Assembly: GCF_003696265.1 (NCBI RefSeq)
Contig: NZ_RFFH01000014.1
Span: forward strand, 62,001 to 126,000
Reading direction: 5' to 3'
Length of the DNA stretch: 64,000 nucleotides
DNA from: Nocardia stercoris
GTDB taxonomy: Bacteria > Actinomycetota > Actinomycetes > Mycobacteriales > Mycobacteriaceae
Shown here: positions 49,627 through 58,616 of the stretch, one piece after another
How the letters are laid out: each line of letters starts with the position of its first letter
Numbering within the stretch: the stretch's first letter is position 1
Notes under the pieces: generated by a model
Databases searched by the model: none
The model's input: only the letters and a program-made list of their open reading frames with translations
What the model was told of the DNA's origin: nothing
Translations under genes and position numbers: made by a program

Positions 49627-49838
49627 CCGTTCCGGTCACCCGAGCCGGGAGACCCGCCGCAAACATCCAGGGCCACAACCACTTCGAGACAGCGATGCTC
49701 TCGGGTGCCGAGGCGCACGGGCGGGTGCAGCGGGCCTTCGACGTCGGCCACTACGCGTGAGTTCCGGAGCTGAACGCGAACCGCACCTGCCGCTACGTCC
49801 GGCGCTTCCGTGCCGAGACAGTGCACATCCCCTTCGCT

Positions 49839-49881
49839 GCCTCTCACCTCCGTCGAAAGGGATACGACGAAGGTGAGAGGC
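49839..49881. terminator. Hairpin between the SPFH and glutamate dehydrogenase genes
   Basis: GCCTCTCACCT (49839-49849) pairs with AGGTGAGAGGC (49871-49881), 10 bases beyond the gdh stop codon on the minus strand. It also lies downstream of the convergent SPFH gene. The 212 bases on its left hold no supported gene. Confidence 0.75.
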
Positions 49882-49890
49882 GTGGGCGAT

Positions 49891-52800
49891 TCAGGGTTTC
49901 GGTGTCGGGGTGCCCGCCAGGGTGCGCAGTTGGCGGGCTGCTACGGCGAGCGCGGCCATGTCGAGGGTGTCCGCTGCTGCGAGCTCGGTGAGGGTGGCTC
50001 GGGTGCGGGTCAGGCGGGTTCGGTTGCGGGACTCCCAGTCTGCGATCTTGGCGGCGGGGCTGTCTTCCGGGGCGGTCGCCTGGAGCACGTCGAGGGTGAC
50101 GGCGCGGAGGGAGCCGTACAGGTCGTCGCGCACCGCCAGGCGGGCCAGGGCGTGCCAGCGGTCGCCGCGATCGAGGGCGGTGACGGCGTCGAGCAGGCTC
50201 TGGATGCCGAAGTTGTCGTCGAGGGCGAAATAGAGGTCGGCGACTTCCTCCGGGTCACGGTCGGCGATCTCGGCGATGTCGATCACGTCCAGCAGCGCGT
50301 AGTGATGGATGAGCGCTGACACTTCACGCACCAGTTCGCCTGCCGCACTATCGAACTCCGCACCCGGCGCCTGTGCGCTCACGAGCCGTTCGGCGGCCGG
50401 CCGCTCGGCGAGCCAGCGGTCCACGCGCGGACCGAGGGCACGTACCCCGTCGCGGTAGCGGGCGATGTCGGCTGCGACGGCGATGGGCTGAGGGCGGTGG
50501 GCCAGGAGCCAGCGGGAGGCACGGTCGAGGGTGCGGTCGGTTTCCAGTTCGAGGCGGTACGCCTGGGCGGCGGGTACCGCCGCGGTGCGGATTCGCTGCC
50601 ACAGGGCCGGGAGGTCGAAGATCTCGGTTACGGCGGTGTAGGCGCGGACCGCGTCCTCGGTGGTGGCGCCGGCCTGTTCGGCGAGGCGGAAGGCATAGGT
50701 GATGCCGCCGTTGTCGACCATGCGGTTCACCACCTCGGTGGCGATGATCTGGCGGCGCAACGGATGTGCGCGCAGGCCGGCGGCGAAACGTTCGCGCAGC
50801 GGTGCGGGGACGTACTGCGGCAGGACCGCGCCGAACGCCGGGCTGTCCGGCAGGCCGCCGGCCAGCAGATCGTCCTTGAGCGCGAGTTTCACGTGCGCCA
50901 GCAGGTTCGACAGTTCCGGTGAGGTGAGGCCGGTCCCGGCGGCGATCCGGCGCTTCAGTTCGGCCTCGTCGGGCAGCGCCTCGAGCCGCCGGTCCAGACC
51001 GGTGCGGGATTCGAGTTCGGCGAGCAGCCGCCGGTGCACCGGTGCCATCTGCGCCGCGTGCGAGCGGGACAGGCCCAGGCGGCGGTTCTGGGAGATGTTG
51101 TCGCGCAACACCAGTGCGGCCACCTCGTCGGTCTGCGCGGCCAGCAGGTCGTTGCGTTCGGCGGGCGACAGTTCGCCGGCGGCGACCGCGCCGTCGAGCA
51201 GCACCTTGATGTTCACCTCGTGGTCGGAGCAGTCCACCCCGGCGGAGTTGTCCACCGCGTCGGTGTTGCAGCGGCCACCCGCGCGAGCGAACTCGATCCG
51301 GCCCAGTGCGGTCAGCCCGAGGTTGCCGCCTTCGCCGATCACCTTGGCCCGCAGGCTGATCGCGTCCACCCGCACCGCGTCGTTTGACTTGTCGCCCACC
51401 TGGGCGTCGGTCTCCGTCGACGCCTTCACGTAGGTGCCGATCCCGCCGTTCCAGAGCAGGTCGACCGGCGCCAGCAGGATCGCCCGGATCAGTTCCGGCG
51501 GCGCGAGGGCCACGATCCGCGCATCCAGGCCCAGCGCGGCCCGCACCTGTGGTGACACCGGAATCGATTTGCTGCTGCGGTCGTACACCCCGCCGCCCGC
51601 GCTGATCAGCGCGGTGTCGTAGTCGGCCCACGATGAGCGGGGCAGCGCGAACATCCGCTGCCGTTCCCGGAACGACACCGCCGCAACGGGATCGGGGTCG
51701 AGGAAGATGTGCCGGTGGTCGAACGCCGCCACCAGCCGGATGTGCTCGGAGAGCAGCATGCCGTTGCCGAACACGTCACCGGACATGTCGCCGACCCCGA
51801 CGACGGTGAAATCGGTTGTCTGCGTGTCGATACCGAGTTCGGCGAAGTGACGCTTCACCGATTCCCAGGCGCCCTTGGCGGTGATGCCCATGGCCTTGTG
51901 GTCGTAGCCGATCGAACCGCCGGAGGCGAACGCGTCGCCCAGCCAGAAGCCGTACCGGGCGGCCACCTCGTTGGCGATGTCGGAGAAGGTGGCGGTGCCC
52001 TTGTCGGCGGCGACGACCAGATAGGTGTCGTCACCGTCGTAGCGGACCACCCGCGGCGGCGGCAGCACCTCGCCGCTGCCGCGGTCGGTGTTGTCGGTGA
52101 GGTCGAGCAGCCCGCTGATGAACGTGCGGTAGCAGGCGATCCCCTCGGCCTGCGCCGCCGCGCGATCGGCGGCGGCGTCACCGGTCGCCACGGGCGGCCG
52201 TTTCACCACGAAGCCGCCCTTGGCACCCACCGGCACGATGACCGCGTTCTTCACCGCCTGCGCCTTCACCAGGCCCAGGATCTCGGTACGGAAGTCCTCC
52301 AGCCGATCCGACCAGCGCAGACCGCCACGCGCCACCGCACCGAAGCGCAGGTGCACACCCTCCACCCGCGGCGAGTACACGAAGATCTCGAAACGCGGCC
52401 GGGGTTCGGGCAGTTCGGCGAGCCCGATCGCGTCCAGCTTGAGCGACAGGAACGCCGGCGCCTGTCCGTCCGCGTCGACGCGGAAGTAGTTGGTACGCAA
52501 GGTCGCCAGCGTCAGGTCGAGCAGTGCGCGCAGGATCCGGTCGGCGTCCAGTCCGGCCACCGCGTCGATGCGCTCCTGTAGGTCCGCGGTCAGGACCCGC
52601 ACCCGCTCGAACCGGATGCGCCGGTCCAGGTCGGGATCGAAACGGGCCTCGAACAATTCGACGAGCAGTGCGGCGATCCCCGGGTGCGCCACCAGGACCC
52701 GGGTGATGCCGGTGAGACCGTAGGCGAATCCGGCCTGGCGCAGGTACTTCGCGTAGGCGCGCAGCACCGTGACCACCCGCCAGCCCAGGCCGGCCCGCAG

Positions 52801-54639
52801 GACGAGTTCGTTGAGCCCGTCGACCTCCGCGGCACCGCCCCACAGGGCTTCCACCGCCGCCGACACCCGGTCGCGCAGCGTGCCGGCCGCCCGGCCGCCG
52901 GGCAGGTCGACGGGCAGCCGCAGGCCGAAATCGTAGATCCAGCGGTCGATTCCGTCGGGCAGGCCCACCGCGTAGGGACGCTCGTCGACCACTTCCACGC
53001 CGAGACTGTGCAGCACGGGCAGGATGCGGCTCAGCGACACCCCGGCACCGGCCACGTACAGGGTGAACCGCCACTCGCCGGGCGCGGCGTCGCGCCGGCG
53101 ATACAGGGTGCTGTCCACGGCTCCGGCCGGCAACTGCCGCAGCCGCAGCGCGTCGGCCAGCGCCTGTTCCGGTTCCCGTTCCTGCCGATAGCTTTCCGGG
53201 AACAGCGTCGCGTACCGGTGGGCCAGGTCGGGCCCGATCGCGGGCATCGGCGCGGCCGCGGCCACCACCCGGTCGGCCCAGCTGCGGGCGGCGACGGTGA
53301 GCAACTGCTCGATCCGGGCGCGATTGCGCTCCGTCAGGTCGGCCGGCACCTCGCCCGGCCGCCGGTGCACGGTGAAATACAGTGTGGCGAGCTCGGATTC
53401 GGTCACCCGCGCGGTGTAGTCGACCTGGGCGCCACCCAGCTCGGCGCGCAGGACTTCCCGCAGCCGGGTCCGGGTCGCCGCCGAATACCGGTCCCGGGGC
53501 AGATAGACCAGGCAGTAGACCGCGCCGTCGCCCGCGTCTTGGCGCAGGAACAGCCGGACCTCGCGCAGCTGCCCCGCCGCGGGCACCACCGACACCGTCT
53601 CGAACAGTCGGTCGGCGTCGGTGGCGAACAGTTCGGCGCGCGGAAAGCTCTGCAGCGCTTCGAGCAATGCCTGACCGGTGAACGAGTTCATGCTCGCCCC
53701 GGAGCGCTCGATGACGCGCCGCACCCGTTCCCGCACCACCGGGATGTACAGGATGTCCTCGTGGCTGCCGGTGACCGTGAAAGCACCGATGTAGACGTGC
53801 CGCCGGCCGTCGACGGTCACCGTGATCACGCAGCCGTCGGGTGTGCCCGGCAGCACCTCGTCGAGCGAGCCGAGCGAAAGCCGCAGCGCGGCATCATCAT
53901 CGGCTGCCGAGGCGGACGCAGCCGTACCGAGCGCGGCCAGTTCCGGCCGGTCCCGCAGAATCCCCCAGCACGGCCCCGGTGCCGCATCGCCGGACCCCGG
54001 ATATCCGGCCGCCCCGAGCAGCGTGAAGTGCCCGTCGGCGAGCCAGCGCAGCAGCCGGGCGGATTCGGCGTCGCCGAGCGTATCCGCCAGCGCCAGCAGG
54101 GAATCCGTCATCTCGGGGGTGTCGTCGTCGACGCGGCGCAGCAGGTCGAGCAGCGGCGGCAGGCCGCGTTCGATCCGGTCCAGGGTGGCCGGGCCGGCGT
54201 CGGCGTTGAGCTGCAGGTGGATCCAGGATTCCGCGACAGACCGGTCGGCGGTGACACCGGGCTCGGCCACGGCGGTCAGCCGCCCGCCGCTGTCCCGGAT
54301 CACCGCGATCACCGGGTGCACCACCGCGACCACGTCGGCGCCCCAGCGGCGGACCGCGGCGGTGACCGAGTCCACCAGCAGTGGCATGTCGTCGGTGACG
54401 AGCTGGACGGCCGGGCCGAGGTCGCCGTCGGCCTCGGGCCGGTACACCCGGACCAGCGCGGTGCCCGGCAGCCGCCGGGCCGCGAGCTGGAGGTGCCGGC
54501 CGAACACCTGCTCGGTGCGGTCCGGCACGGTGGGCGTCACCGCGCCGGACCCCATCGAGCGGAAGTAGACCGCTTCCACACCGGACCGGGTGTCCCGCGG
54601 CCACGGTCCGGGAATCACTTGCTGGGTTGTCGCCGTCAT
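49891..54639 (-). CDS. gdh: NAD-specific glutamate dehydrogenase, 180-kDa class
   Basis: 1582 residues, the length typical of the L_180 class. A long N-terminal regulatory half with ACT-like segments is followed by the catalytic core with VRFGAVARGGLRWSDRLEDFRTEILGLVKAQAVKNAVIVPVGAKGGF and VGDMSGDVFGNGMLLSEHIRLVAAFDHRHIF (Rossmann region). It converts glutamate to 2-oxoglutarate and ammonium with NAD+. In mycobacteria GarA inhibits this enzyme in a PknG-dependent way, and pknG lies 3.4 kb downstream. The start MTATTQQVIPG is at 54639, with a perfect 20-bp dyad 40-59 bases upstream. Confidence 0.95.
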   Translation of the reverse strand: MTATTQQVIPGPWPRDTRSGVEAVYFRSMGSGAVTPTVPDRTEQVFGRHLQLAARRLPGTALVRVYRPEADGDLGPAVQLVTDDMPLLVDSVTAAVRRWGADVVAVVHPVIAVIRDSGGRLTAVAEPGVTADRSVAESWIHLQLNADAGPATLDRIERGLPPLLDLLRRVDDDTPEMTDSLLALADTLGDAESARLLRWLADGHFTLLGAAGYPGSGDAAPGPCWGILRDRPELAALGTAASASAADDDAALRLSLGSLDEVLPGTPDGCVITVTVDGRRHVYIGAFTVTGSHEDILYIPVVRERVRRVIERSGASMNSFTGQALLEALQSFPRAELFATDADRLFETVSVVPAAGQLREVRLFLRQDAGDGAVYCLVYLPRDRYSAATRTRLREVLRAELGGAQVDYTARVTESELATLYFTVHRRPGEVPADLTERNRARIEQLLTVAARSWADRVVAAAAPMPAIGPDLAHRYATLFPESYRQEREPEQALADALRLRQLPAGAVDSTLYRRRDAAPGEWRFTLYVAGAGVSLSRILPVLHSLGVEVVDERPYAVGLPDGIDRWIYDFGLRLPVDLPGGRAAGTLRDRVSAAVEALWGGAAEVDGLNELVLRAGLGWRVVTVLRAYAKYLRQAGFAYGLTGITRVLVAHPGIAALLVELFEARFDPDLDRRIRFERVRVLTADLQERIDAVAGLDADRILRALLDLTLATLRTNYFRVDADGQAPAFLSLKLDAIGLAELPEPRPRFEIFVYSPRVEGVHLRFGAVARGGLRWSDRLEDFRTEILGLVKAQAVKNAVIVPVGAKGGFVVKRPPVATGDAAADRAAAQAEGIACYRTFISGLLDLTDNTDRGSGEVLPPPRVVRYDGDDTYLVVAADKGTATFSDIANEVAARYGFWLGDAFASGGSIGYDHKAMGITAKGAWESVKRHFAELGIDTQTTDFTVVGVGDMSGDVFGNGMLLSEHIRLVAAFDHRHIFLDPDPVAAVSFRERQRMFALPRSSWADYDTALISAGGGVYDRSSKSIPVSPQVRAALGLDARIVALAPPELIRAILLAPVDLLWNGGIGTYVKASTETDAQVGDKSNDAVRVDAISLRAKVIGEGGNLGLTALGRIEFARAGGRCNTDAVDNSAGVDCSDHEVNIKVLLDGAVAAGELSPAERNDLLAAQTDEVAALVLRDNISQNRRLGLSRSHAAQMAPVHRRLLAELESRTGLDRRLEALPDEAELKRRIAAGTGLTSPELSNLLAHVKLALKDDLLAGGLPDSPAFGAVLPQYVPAPLRERFAAGLRAHPLRRQIIATEVVNRMVDNGGITYAFRLAEQAGATTEDAVRAYTAVTEIFDLPALWQRIRTAAVPAAQAYRLELETDRTLDRASRWLLAHRPQPIAVAADIARYRDGVRALGPRVDRWLAERPAAERLVSAQAPGAEFDSAAGELVREVSALIHHYALLDVIDIAEIADRDPEEVADLYFALDDNFGIQSLLDAVTALDRGDRWHALARLAVRDDLYGSLRAVTLDVLQATAPEDSPAAKIADWESRNRTRLTRTRATLTELAAADTLDMAALAVAARQLRTLAGTPTPKP

Positions 54640-54678
54640 CGGCCCGCACCTTCCGAGATCACGCTTGACCTGAGTAAC

Positions 54679-54698
54679 GTACCGTTGATTAACGGTAC
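54679..54698. promoter_or_regulatory. Palindrome GTACCGTT-N4-AACGGTAC (copy 4, best site)
   Basis: GTACCGTTGATTAACGGTAC has 8-bp perfect arms, 40-59 bases upstream of gdh. It is flanked by further AT-rich sequence (ATTATTTACGTTAACA). It is the most symmetrical of four related sites in the window. Confidence 0.75.
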
Positions 54699-54754
54699 AT
54701 TATTTACGTTAACAACGCGCCAACACTGGGAAGGCGGCGGTGACGCGGGTGTGC

Positions 54755-55450
54755 TCAACCGGCCAAGCCGGAACGCACCAGAAAGGTCCGAGCCGCCGCC
54801 CGGTCCACGAAAGTGCCGGTCTCGATACACAATCCGGTTCGGATATCGGCGAACCACACCGTCGCGGCCGGACCCACCGCGGCGAACACCGCACCGTCCA
54901 CCACCACCGACGGCTGCTGGCCGCGCCAGTTCCGCAACTGCTCCGCCGACCGGCTCGGATCGAGCACCTGCCGGGAGAACGGCAGCTCCCGGCCCGCCAC
55001 CAGACCACCGGCCAGCAACGGATCGTCCGGCGCGATCACGCACTGATCCACCGCACCCACCGTCCGGCAGGACGCGGACCGCAGATTGGCCGGCAGCGCA
55101 CCCACACCCGCCGGACCGGGCGGCGCCAGGGCCGGCGCCGCACCGGAGACCCAGTGCACGACCAGCGCACCGATCGCCACCAGCGCCGCCAGTGCGGCGG
55201 CGACCGCCTGCCACTGCCGGACCAGCGAGGTGCCTTCGGCGGACGCGGTGGCCACCTCGGTCGCCACCGTCTCGGCCGCACCGGACAGCGCGACCGCGCC
55301 CCGCACCACTCCCCCGACATCCGATTCCAGGGACCGCGTGGCCTCCAGCGATCGCGCGACACCCGACAGCGGCGCACCGCAGTGCCCGCATCGGGATTCG
55401 GCCGCCGGGGTGCGGTGTGAACAGTAGTCACAGATCAGGTGAGTCAGCAT
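54755..55450 (-). CDS. Zinc-ribbon membrane protein, ESX-locus accessory
   Basis: 231 residues. An N-terminal zinc ribbon (CDYCSHRTPAAESRCGHCG) is followed by a short helical part, one transmembrane helix (VAAALAALVAIGALVVHWV) and an extracytoplasmic domain with three Cys (ASCRTVGAVDQCVI ... TGLCIE). No family was recognised. It is the last gene of the leftward ESX operon, separated by 2 bases from the discoidin-like gene, so the two are probably translated together. Confidence 0.7.
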   Translation of the reverse strand: MLTHLICDYCSHRTPAAESRCGHCGAPLSGVARSLEATRSLESDVGGVVRGAVALSGAAETVATEVATASAEGTSLVRQWQAVAAALAALVAIGALVVHWVSGAAPALAPPGPAGVGALPANLRSASCRTVGAVDQCVIAPDDPLLAGGLVAGRELPFSRQVLDPSRSAEQLRNWRGQQPSVVVDGAVFAAVGPAATVWFADIRTGLCIETGTFVDRAAARTFLVRSGLAG

Positions 55451-55452
55451 GG

Positions 55453-56496
55453 TCAGTGCCCGGTGATCACGATGGAGGAGATGGCGACGGTGTTGATCGT
55501 CGGATCACCCTTGGACGCCAGCACGGTCAGCACGATCTTCGACGCGGTGACCGGTGGGCTCAGCTTGGTGACCACCAGCTGACGCTGGTCCAGGGTCTGC
55601 TGGGTGTAGGTGGTGGTGTCGGTGTCGTCGAACTGGTACGAAACCCGGCTCACCGTACGGTATTTGGTCCACTGGTCGATACCGTCGGTTCCGACCTGGT
55701 CCCAGCCGGGCACGATCCCGATCGAATCGATCTGGTACGTATGTCCCAGATCGAGGGTCAGCACCTGTCCGTCGACCTTGTACGCGCGCACACAGGTCCA
55801 GGCCTTGCCCGGGCCGCCGAACGCGTCCATACCGGGCGTACTGCCCGCCGGACAGTGCGAGCTCGCCGATTTCACCGTCAGCGTGCTCGAGGCCGCCGCC
55901 GTGGGTGTCACCGGCTGGGCCGCCGAGGTCGGCGGCCCGGGCGCCGCGGTGACGTACGCGACGTTGTCGGCCTGATGCTTGCCGCCACCACTGGTCAGCG
56001 CCAGCACCAGGATCACCACGAGCACCAGCACCGCGCCGATCGAGAAGATCACCACCGGCTTCCGCAGCACCCCGCCCTGCGGAGCAGGCCGGGCGGGCGC
56101 GGCGGCCGGCGGCTCCGGTGGCGGTGGCGGCGCGGCGGATTCGGCCGACAGCCGGCCGGGGTCGAATTCCGCGAACTGCCCCGGACGCTCGGCGGCGGAC
56201 GGACCGCCCTCGCCGCTGAGCAGCGCCAGGATCCGCTCGCTCGCCTTCGCGCCCTCGCTCGGCGGCCGCGGCCGCGCGGGCGGCGCGTCGGGATCAGCCC
56301 CCGAACCCATGGCGGATTCCAGCAGCGGTAATCCGAGACCGGTTGCGGGAAGCGGGGATTCGGCCGGTTCGGGCGCCGCCGAACCGCCTACCGCGGGATC
56401 GGCCAGCAGGGTCTCCAGCACCGCACCGCGATGCCGGAGAAAGGCGTCTGCATTATCCCCATCGGGCATATCCGCGATGGTATCCGGCGCGAACAC
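55453..56496 (-). CDS. Membrane-anchored protein with discoidin-like C-terminal domain
   Basis: About 347 residues. A cytoplasmic Pro/Ala-rich part is followed by one transmembrane helix (VVIFSIGAVLVLVVILVLAL) and an extracellular ~170-residue domain. Its pattern (WTCVRAYKVDGQVLTLDLGHTYQIDSIGIVPGWDQ ... VSYQFDDTDTTTYTQQTL ... ITGH) is that of F5/8 type C (discoidin/NedA-like) carbohydrate-binding folds. GTG at 56496 is preferred (GGGAGG about 10 bases upstream). A GTG at 56544 gives 16 extra residues. In the ESX operon, a role in holding wall glycans near the secretion apparatus is possible but untested. Confidence 0.75.
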   Translation of the reverse strand: MFAPDTIADMPDGDNADAFLRHRGAVLETLLADPAVGGSAAPEPAESPLPATGLGLPLLESAMGSGADPDAPPARPRPPSEGAKASERILALLSGEGGPSAAERPGQFAEFDPGRLSAESAAPPPPPEPPAAAPARPAPQGGVLRKPVVIFSIGAVLVLVVILVLALTSGGGKHQADNVAYVTAAPGPPTSAAQPVTPTAAASSTLTVKSASSHCPAGSTPGMDAFGGPGKAWTCVRAYKVDGQVLTLDLGHTYQIDSIGIVPGWDQVGTDGIDQWTKYRTVSRVSYQFDDTDTTTYTQQTLDQRQLVVTKLSPPVTASKIVLTVLASKGDPTINTVAISSIVITGH

Positions 56497-56570
56497 CGTT
56501 GTGCCGCCTCCCTGTTCCCGCCCGTGGGGAATGCCCGGCGCCACCGGTAGCGGGAAATACCCGCCGCGAC

Positions 56571-56924
56571 TCAGCGTTTCGCGTCAGCGGTGACGAAGAA
56601 CTCCGGCGGCACGTCGAATACCCGGGCCAGCGCGATGATCAGGTCGAGCCGCGGAATCGCGTCACCGTGAATCAGCCGGTACAAACCGGACTGGGACACC
56701 GGAACATCCGGATACGCCAACTCCAGATGCTGGGCCAGCGAATACAACGTCAGCGACCGGGTAGCCCCGTCCTCGGTCGACACCATCGATTCGGTGATCA
56801 ACGCCGACAACCGGCTGGAGAATATCGATGCCGCCGCCTGACGCGGGGTCAGTTCACCACCGTCGGCCACCGCCCGCGAATCGACGCTCTCAGGTTCGAA
56901 TTCCATCGACACACTGCTGGACAC
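56571..56924 (-). CDS. EspR-like XRE transcriptional regulator
   Basis: 117 residues. After a ~30-residue acidic N-terminus comes an HTH: FSSRLSALITESM ... LTLYSLAQHLELAYPDVPVSQSGLYRLIHGDAIPRLDLIIALARVFDVPPEFFVTADAKR. The layout (long first helix, XRE HTH, xxPxxFF tail) is that of EspR of M. tuberculosis, a nucleoid-associated activator of ESX-1 substrate genes. The GTG start at 56924 has AAGGAG 6 bases upstream, and the gene is 15 bases after eccE, so it is in the ESX operon itself rather than elsewhere as for espR. Confidence 0.8.
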   Translation of the reverse strand: MSSSVSMEFEPESVDSRAVADGGELTPRQAAASIFSSRLSALITESMVSTEDGATRSLTLYSLAQHLELAYPDVPVSQSGLYRLIHGDAIPRLDLIIALARVFDVPPEFFVTADAKR

Positions 56925-56939
56925 TTCAATCTCCTTTCA

Positions 56940-58616
56940 TCAAGACTCGACGCGCGCAATCGCGCCACCGGGTTCGGCACCCGATTCGAGATACCGGGTC
57001 TCGCCGCGCGGCTCGATCAGATCCACTCGGACCGTGCGCATCGGGATACCCACTTCCACGGTCGCCGTATCCACCTGCTGGATCGTCAGATCCGCCGAGC
57101 GGCGCCGCGGCGCGCCCGGATCACTGATCGTCACCGTGGTCGGCGCGTCGGACGCGTGCGGCGGGACCTGATCGAACACCTCGATGGTCGGCCGGCCCCC
57201 GGCCCCGGGCGCCGGGTCGCCGCCCGTCCCCTCCGCGTCCACCGCGAGCCGCAGCGAAGCGGGATCGCCCACGGCCGAGACCAGTTGCTGCCAGCGGTGC
57301 GGCCGAGCCGAATGGACCTGGACGTTGGCGCCGACCGCGGTGGCCCGCAACACGATCTGTTGCGCGACCGGCAGCGCTGCCTGCACATCGACGGTGCGCT
57401 GCCGCGGGTTGTACCGGGTGGGGTCGAACAGCGGCAGTGCCAGCTGATGCCGGGGCTGGCCGTTGAGCGCACCCAGGATCTGGCCGTTGGGACCGATCGG
57501 AATGTCCAGTTCGGACAGTACCGTCGCGGCCGAGTCGCTGTCGACCCGGCCGCCCACCAGCTCGTGCGCCGACACCTCGGTGGGCAGCGTCGCGAGCAGG
57601 GCCTCGGACTGCTTGCCGGGCAGGCGGCGCAGATAGCCGGGCAGCGGATCGGTGGCCGGCGGGCCGACGAACCGCACCAGCCCGGCCGGACCGGCGGCGC
57701 TGCCCGCCAGCCCGACGACGACCGTGGTGCGGCCGCGGTTCCAGCTCCAGCAGTCGTCGAGGCCGGCGTCACCGAGCCGAGCCCAGTCGATCCGGAAGGT
57801 GGTGACACACCGCCCCGGCACCGAGGACTCCAGCTGGTTGCGCCGCTCCCGCAGATCCGCCAGGTCGACCCCGGCGTGCAGCACCATGGTGGCCTCGGCC
57901 AGCGCCGACGCCGGCAGCACGTGGGCGGCGATCCCGCTCTCCCGCAACCGGTTCGCGATCCGGTGCGCCGCGCCGGCCAGCGCCGCGGGCCCGGTCCGCG
58001 CGACCTGCCCGCGCCGGCCCAGCGCGGGCAGGTTGCGTTCCAGGTCGAGCCGGACCACCAGCCAGGTAAGCCGGTCGCCGACGACCGCCTGCGGGCCGAT
58101 CAGCTGGTCGTAGAGCAGTCCGTAGCCGCCGGTCGACCGGATCCGTTGCCCGGTGGTGACGATGTCGATCTCGATGTCGATGCCGTACTGGCGGCGCAGC
58201 GGCAGCAGCACCTCGATCGGAACCGTGTCCTCGGTGTACACCGTCTTGTCGGCGATGACGGTCGGCAGGTCGAGGTCCGGCGCCAACTGGATCATGGCGA
58301 CCAGGGCCGCGTCGGTGAACCGGATGCCACAGGTCCCGGCGTTCACCTCGACGTCGCGCAGGTCCGCGGCCGTCGTGCGGCGCCGCGCCCGGGCGGCGAG
58401 CCCGAACTCGAACACCGCCGCATCGCGCAGCCGGCCCGCCACGGTCACGCCGCCGAGCGGGACGCTGACCACCAGCAGCGCGAAGCCGACGGCGCCCGCC
58501 GCGATCCACCAGGCCGCCAGGGCCCAGATCCCCGCGGCCAGCATCGAACCCACGACCACGAACGCGATGAGCGGGCCGCCGTTCACTCCCGGGCGTACCC
58601 CGCGTACACCGTTCAT
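56940..58616 (-). CDS. eccE: ESX type VII secretion protein EccE
   Basis: 558 residues. Two N-terminal transmembrane helices (PLIAFVVVGSMLAAGIWALAAWWIAAGAVGFALLVV) are followed by the conserved cytoplasmic EccE part (DLRDVEVNAGTCGIRFTDAALVAMIQLAPDLDLPTVIADK). EccE is a peripheral subunit of the ESX membrane complex and is present in ESX-1, -2, -3 and -5 but not mycobacterial ESX-4. It overlaps mycP by 4 bases. Some 200 C-terminal residues beyond the conserved core are poorly conserved. Confidence 0.92.
   Translation of the reverse strand: MNGVRGVRPGVNGGPLIAFVVVGSMLAAGIWALAAWWIAAGAVGFALLVVSVPLGGVTVAGRLRDAAVFEFGLAARARRRTTAADLRDVEVNAGTCGIRFTDAALVAMIQLAPDLDLPTVIADKTVYTEDTVPIEVLLPLRRQYGIDIEIDIVTTGQRIRSTGGYGLLYDQLIGPQAVVGDRLTWLVVRLDLERNLPALGRRGQVARTGPAALAGAAHRIANRLRESGIAAHVLPASALAEATMVLHAGVDLADLRERRNQLESSVPGRCVTTFRIDWARLGDAGLDDCWSWNRGRTTVVVGLAGSAAGPAGLVRFVGPPATDPLPGYLRRLPGKQSEALLATLPTEVSAHELVGGRVDSDSAATVLSELDIPIGPNGQILGALNGQPRHQLALPLFDPTRYNPRQRTVDVQAALPVAQQIVLRATAVGANVQVHSARPHRWQQLVSAVGDPASLRLAVDAEGTGGDPAPGAGGRPTIEVFDQVPPHASDAPTTVTISDPGAPRRRSADLTIQQVDTATVEVGIPMRTVRVDLIEPRGETRYLESGAEPGGAIARVES

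Noticed and set aside
49627..49838. Possible pseudogene fragment after the SPFH gene (frame ending FETAMLSGAEAHGRVQRAFDVGHYA)
   Set aside because: Too short, no recognised family, and no start or ribosome binding site. It was not annotated.
52684..56331. A 1215-codon plus-strand open frame across gdh and the ESX accessory genes
   Set aside because: It is antisense to five features and has low-complexity composition. The dyad at 54679 interrupts it as a regulatory region.
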